Assembly (NCBI GenBank): GCA_016719105.1 | Contig: JADKAQ010000001.1 | Location: forward strand, 186,001 to 250,000 | From: Gemmatimonadota bacterium | Lineage (GTDB): Bacteria; Gemmatimonadota; Gemmatimonadetes; Gemmatimonadales; Gemmatimonadaceae | Reading direction: 5' to 3' | DNA: 64,000 bases | In this document: one piece after another, positions 60,344 through 64,000 of the stretch | How positions within the stretch are numbered: the stretch's first letter is position 1 | Layout of the letters: every line of letters starts with the position of its first letter | Position numbers and translations under genes: made by a program | Notes under the pieces: generated by a model | Databases searched by the model: none | Told to the model about the DNA's origin: nothing | What the model saw: only the letters and a program-made list of their open reading frames with translations

Positions 60344-63229
60344 TTAGGGTGTCACCGACACCGGGAGCAGGACAAATCGTGCATAACGCGACGCATCCAG
60401 GAACTGCCGCGCCGCCGCCTGCAACTGCGCGGCGCTCAACCCGCGGATGAGCTGCTCGTACGCCAGGAGTCCGCGCGGGTCCTCGCCGTTCTCCAACCGC
60501 GCCGACAGGTTCGACAGCCAGTAGGAGTTCTCCTGCCGGTTCACCTCCAGCGTGCGCAGTTGCTGCTCGCGAACCTTCTGCACGTCTCCCTCCGCAATCG
60601 CCCCCGCCTTCACCGAGTCGATCACCGCCACGATCGTGCGAAAGAGCGAGTCGGAGCGCGTGGGCGACGACCCAAACTGGATCGTGACGGAATACTCGGG
60701 GCGGGGGAGCTTTGACGCCTGCCCGCCCACACTCACCGAGTATGTCCCGCCAAGCGCCTCTCGCAGGTTCTCCAGCAGGCGCATCTCCAGGTACTCGCTC
60801 AGCGCGCGCAAGGCATAGCGCGCCTCGGGGGAGAAGGTCGTCTCGCCGTGGTACAGCACCAGCGTCGACGCCTTGGGCTCGACTCCCTTGCGAACGGTGC
60901 GCTCGACCACCCCGTCCGGGGGGCGGATCCCGACGTCGCGCCCCGCTTCGCGACGCCCCGTGGCCGGCAGCGTTGCCAGCCACTGCTCCACGAGGGGACG
61001 CATCCGATCGAGGGTGAAGCTGCCGACGAAGACGAAGGTGAAGTCGGAGGCATCGGCGAAGCGGTCGCGATAGATGTCGAACGCCTTGGCGAACGAGACA
61101 CGATCGAAGAGCGCCTGGCTCACGGGCTGCGCGCGCGGGTGATGCTGCGCCAGGGTGAGCATGACCGTATCCGAGAAGACGGCGTCGGGTGAGTTGGCCC
61201 GATTGGCGAAGAAGGGCGCGACCTGCGCCTTGAAGGCGAGGAAGGCGCTGGAGTCGCGGCGCGGCGCGGTGAAGCGCAGGTGGGCAAGCTGGAAGATCGT
61301 CTCCAGGTCTTTTGTCGATCCACCGCCCGAGAGCCCTTCACTCATGCCATCGATGAAGACGTTCGCGCGTGCCTGCTTCCCCGTGAGCTTCTTCCCCAGG
61401 TCGATGGCCGAGACGTCGCCCAGTCCCCCGCGTTCGGCGATCGTCGTGGCCAGCATCGCCGACGGATAGTCGTCGTCGCTGACGAGACTCGAGCCGCCCG
61501 GACTATAGGCGCGCATCAGGACCTCGTCGGCCTTGAAGGTCGTGGGCTTGAGCACGACGCGCGCCCCGTTGGAGAGCGTCCAGATCGTGGCCCCGAGGTC
61601 GGTCACGGTGCTCTCCGCCACGATGCGCCCAGGGCGCGGGATGGTCCCGACGAGCGGGGCGTCCGAGACGGTCTCGGTGTACGCGCTGACGGTCGTCGCG
61701 TCGGCTTTGCGAAAGGCCGCGAGGATGGCGCCCTCGGTGGGAACGGTGGCGCTGTCCTTCGCGGGGGCGGCGACGGTCACGACACGATTGCGCTTGCCGA
61801 TCCACGTGCGGGCGAGGGCGTTGACCTCGTCGAGCGTGACGGTGGGGAGGAGGCGCTGCACCTCGCGGTACTCCCACGCGATGCCCGGCGCCGGCGTTCC
61901 AGTGAGGAACTGCTCGACGTACTCCTCCACATAGTTGGCCGACTCGGACTTGTCGCGCTCGGCGTAGGCACTCTCGTAGGCGCGGAGGATCGCCGTGCGA
62001 GCGCGTTGCAGCTCGGAGGCGAGGAAGCCGTGCTGGTCGACGCGCCGCGCTTCGATGAGCACCGCTTCGAGCGCCGGGATGATCCCGCCGTCCTTGGCCG
62101 CGGCCGAGAGCTGGTAGACATCCGTCGAGCGCACGAAGCTCCCGTAGTCCGAGCCGGCAAACGAGAAGGGGGCGTCGGCGCGCCGAGAGATCTCGGTCAG
62201 GCGCTGGTTGAGCATGTCATTGTACAGCTGACCCACCAGGGCACGCCGATAGTCGGCGACGGTCCGTTGCCGCGCTGGCGGATGCTTGAACAGCACGGTG
62301 ACACTGCTGAACTGCTGCTCGGGATCGGTGGCGATGCTCACCAGGGTGGAGTCGTTGTCGGGGACGCCGATCATCGCACGCGGGCGCGCGCGCGGGGGGC
62401 GCACCAAGGACGAGAAGCGCCGGCGCAGCAGCGATTCGAGGCGATTGGGGTCGACGTCACCCACCGCGACCACCGCCATGTTGTCCGGACGGTACCACTC
62501 GCGATAGAAGCGCTTGAGCGGCCCGGGGTTCGCGCCCTGAATGATCTCCGGCAGTCCGATCGGGAGTCGCTCGGCATAGCGGGAGCCGCGGAAGATCACC
62601 GGGAACTGCTTGTCGCGAATGCGCGTGTCGGCGCCGAGGCCGCCACGCCACTCCTCGAGCACGACGCCGCGCTCGTTGACGACGTCGGTGGAGTCGAAGA
62701 GGGCGCCGTGGGCCCAGTCCTCGAGGATGCCGAACGACTTCTCGAGCAGCCCCGGCTTGTCGGTGGGGACGGGAAGGATGTAGACGGTCTCGTCGAATCC
62801 GGTGTAGGCATTGAGGTCGGCGCCGAACTTGACGCCGATCGATTCGAGATACGAGACGATGTCGTTCTTCTTGAAGCGCCGCGTCCCGTTGAAGAGCATG
62901 TGCTCGGTGAAGTGCGCCAGCCCGCGTTGGTCGTCGTCCTCGAGCACCGAGCCGGCGTTGATGACGAGGCGCAGCTCGACCCGTTGCTCGGGCTTGGCGT
63001 TGCGTCGAATGAAGTACCGCAGCCCGTTCGGCAGCCGCCCCACGCGCACGGCGGGGTCGGTCGGGATGCGTTGGGCGTTCAGTGTGCCGGCGGTCGCGGG
63101 GCGCGTGCGCGTTGCGGCGGCTTCCTGCGCACCGAGCGGGGCCGCCAGGGACGCGGCGAGCGGGACGGCGGCGAGGAATCGGGCGAGGCGCGGGAACGAT
63201 GCGGCGCGAACTCGAGGCTTCGATGACAT
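60344..63229 (-). CDS. exported M16 peptidase (pitrilysin-family, two-domain)
   Basis: 961 aa. Signal peptide (PRLARFLAAVPLAASLAAPL, cleaved near GAQ). The inverted zinc motif HxxEH is in RGLAHFTEHMLFNGTRRF, with the distal Glu region in VVNERGVVLEEWRGG. The inactive C-terminal half has the R/Y pair pattern of M16 partners (ALSEYLEMRLLENLREALGG, then TYSVSVGGQASKLP). Start ATG 63229 has GGAG 7 nt upstream. A zinc protease for peptides in the periplasm, of the PqqL-like type. The 63230-63747 gap (518 bp) before cheA shows no convincing gene. Confidence 0.93.
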   Translation of the reverse strand: MSSKPRVRAASFPRLARFLAAVPLAASLAAPLGAQEAAATRTRPATAGTLNAQRIPTDPAVRVGRLPNGLRYFIRRNAKPEQRVELRLVINAGSVLEDDDQRGLAHFTEHMLFNGTRRFKKNDIVSYLESIGVKFGADLNAYTGFDETVYILPVPTDKPGLLEKSFGILEDWAHGALFDSTDVVNERGVVLEEWRGGLGADTRIRDKQFPVIFRGSRYAERLPIGLPEIIQGANPGPLKRFYREWYRPDNMAVVAVGDVDPNRLESLLRRRFSSLVRPPRARPRAMIGVPDNDSTLVSIATDPEQQFSSVTVLFKHPPARQRTVADYRRALVGQLYNDMLNQRLTEISRRADAPFSFAGSDYGSFVRSTDVYQLSAAAKDGGIIPALEAVLIEARRVDQHGFLASELQRARTAILRAYESAYAERDKSESANYVEEYVEQFLTGTPAPGIAWEYREVQRLLPTVTLDEVNALARTWIGKRNRVVTVAAPAKDSATVPTEGAILAAFRKADATTVSAYTETVSDAPLVGTIPRPGRIVAESTVTDLGATIWTLSNGARVVLKPTTFKADEVLMRAYSPGGSSLVSDDDYPSAMLATTIAERGGLGDVSAIDLGKKLTGKQARANVFIDGMSEGLSGGGSTKDLETIFQLAHLRFTAPRRDSSAFLAFKAQVAPFFANRANSPDAVFSDTVMLTLAQHHPRAQPVSQALFDRVSFAKAFDIYRDRFADASDFTFVFVGSFTLDRMRPLVEQWLATLPATGRREAGRDVGIRPPDGVVERTVRKGVEPKASTLVLYHGETTFSPEARYALRALSEYLEMRLLENLREALGGTYSVSVGGQASKLPRPEYSVTIQFGSSPTRSDSLFRTIVAVIDSVKAGAIAEGDVQKVREQQLRTLEVNRQENSYWLSNLSARLENGEDPRGLLAYEQLIRGLSAAQLQAAARQFLDASRYARFVLLPVSVTP

Positions 63230-63747
63230 GCTCACTCCACAGGGAAGGGCCGAGCGACGAGAGGCGACGTCTGCGTGTGGCGGCCGAAGACGGCACCGAC
63301 CCGCCGGAACGACGCCGGTTCGTCTGCATTGCTCCCATAAACCTAGGGAGGGCGGGGCGCGCGGGCAGGGCGTGTGTGATGTGACGAACGGGGTGCGCGT
63401 GGGGGGGGGACGAGGGAGGGCGCGGCGTTCGGGGCGCGTCGTGGTGGTCCCAGCCCAACGTGCCGTCCGTCGGTCGCGCGCCCTGGCCGCGACGGCGTGC
63501 CGCCTTCGCACGCGTCCCCCACCGCTGGGCCCCCGTCATCGGCTGGGCGAGGCGTCGTGTTCGGCGGTCGCCCCGAGCGCGCGGACGGTGGGATGCAGCG
63601 CGCGGGCGATTGCAGCTGTCGACCCTGCGTTGGCGCATCCTAATCGGCGCGTCGCCTAAAGCTTTTGGTCGCCGGTCCGAAAATTATCTGTGGGACCCTT
63701 CGTGTTCTCCCTACCGGGTCCCGTCGACTCCCCTACGCCACGCGCCA

Positions 63748-64000
63748 ATGGATGATCTGCTGCGCGATTTCCTCACCGAGAGCGCCGAGAACCTGCAGAA
63801 GCTCGATCAGGACCTGATCGAACTCGAGCAGCGCCCGCACGACCTCGCGTTGGTGCACAGCATCTTCCGCACGATCCACACGATCAAGGGGACGTGCGGC
63901 TTCATTGGACTGCCACGACTCGAGGTCCTCGCGCACGTCACCGAGAGCGTGCTCGGCGCGGTTCGGGAGGGGCGCCTGATGGTCGTGCCGTCGATGATCA
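63748..64000 (+). CDS. cheA: CheA-like chemotaxis histidine kinase, N-terminus only
   Basis: 84 codons before the window ends. The Hpt (P1) domain: MDDLLRDFLTESAENLQKLD, then LVHSIFRTIHTIKGTCGFIG, where the His in the HTIKG stretch is the phospho-accepting residue, and HVTESVLGAVREG. This is the standard opening of CheA. No ribosome-binding site is obvious before ATG 63748; a slight CGCCA precedes it. The rest of the gene and its chemotaxis neighbours lie to the right. Confidence 0.9.
   Translation, partial: MDDLLRDFLTESAENLQKLDQDLIELEQRPHDLALVHSIFRTIHTIKGTCGFIGLPRLEVLAHVTESVLGAVREGRLMVVPSMI

Noticed and set aside
61280..63226. Plus-strand open frame of 648 codons opposite the M16 peptidase
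   Set aside because: Composition is that of an antisense shadow; the minus strand has the HxxEH peptidase.
63230..63747. A gene between the M16 peptidase and cheA
   Set aside because: Open frames there are Arg-rich and lack a ribosome-binding site, coupling or any domain.

Overview
The window is high-GC bacterial DNA, densely coding on both strands. The gene complement fits a soil or freshwater aerobe of the Gemmatimonadota type: exported GH97 and GH3 glycosidases, many Tat or lipoprotein hydrolases, and a cbb3 oxidase with CcoN and CcoO fused. The phylum is an inference from gene content and style; there is no rRNA or other phylogenetic marker here.

Positions 1-13345 are the right-hand part of an integrated prophage. 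A 34-bp tRNA-Pro-like 3' end at 13312-13345, with no 5' half beside it, marks the right attachment site, so the element continues to the left of the window. Reading inward from that site there is a tyrosine integrase; an accessory block (DUF2335 membrane protein, an Xre regulator plus FRG-domain protein pair, and a divergent two-gene operon of very small proteins); a CI-like repressor facing two small excisionase-type HTH genes across an operator region; a leftward operon of small proteins; a replication initiator; a DnaB-type helicase; and then directly tail genes, including a tape-measure gene cut by the left edge. Five of these phage genes or gene positions carry single-base frameshifts (six in total), compared with two in the remaining 50 kb.

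13.4-30.6 kb is chromosomal: a DUF4037-like nucleotidyltransferase, a GH97 alpha-glucosidase, a 10-bp tandem repeat, a serine beta-lactamase-family protein, a Tat-exported Gfo/Idh/MocA oxidoreductase, a peptidoglycan-binding protein, a frameshifted metallophosphoesterase, an arsenic module (arsR divergent from arsD-arsA, no efflux pump beside it), a DUF2202 lipoprotein, a small secreted protein, a GH3 enzyme, a zinc-ribbon/SH3 protein and an HNH endonuclease.

30.7-51.2 kb holds organic-acid and peptide metabolism: lactate permease, a proline racemase-family enzyme with a Ser/Cys active site, a histidine kinase, SerA, a D-lactate/glycolate-type FAD oxidase, a GNAT, an exported S51 peptidase, an amidohydrolase, a subtilisin-like protease, an acetyl-CoA hydrolase/transferase, RmuC, an exported esterase, an M24 peptidase and an M19 dipeptidase.

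51.4-59.9 kb is one leftward operon for a cbb3 oxidase, ccoNO-ccoQ-ccoP-ccoG-ccoH-(TauE/SafE)-ccoI-ccoS: structural subunits first, then copper and haem-site assembly factors. The window ends with a large M16 peptidase and the first 84 codons of a CheA-like kinase. Several strong intrinsic terminators separate the transcription units. Across the window the rare Leu codon TTA is found mostly in the context CG-TTA-GG on the coding strand.
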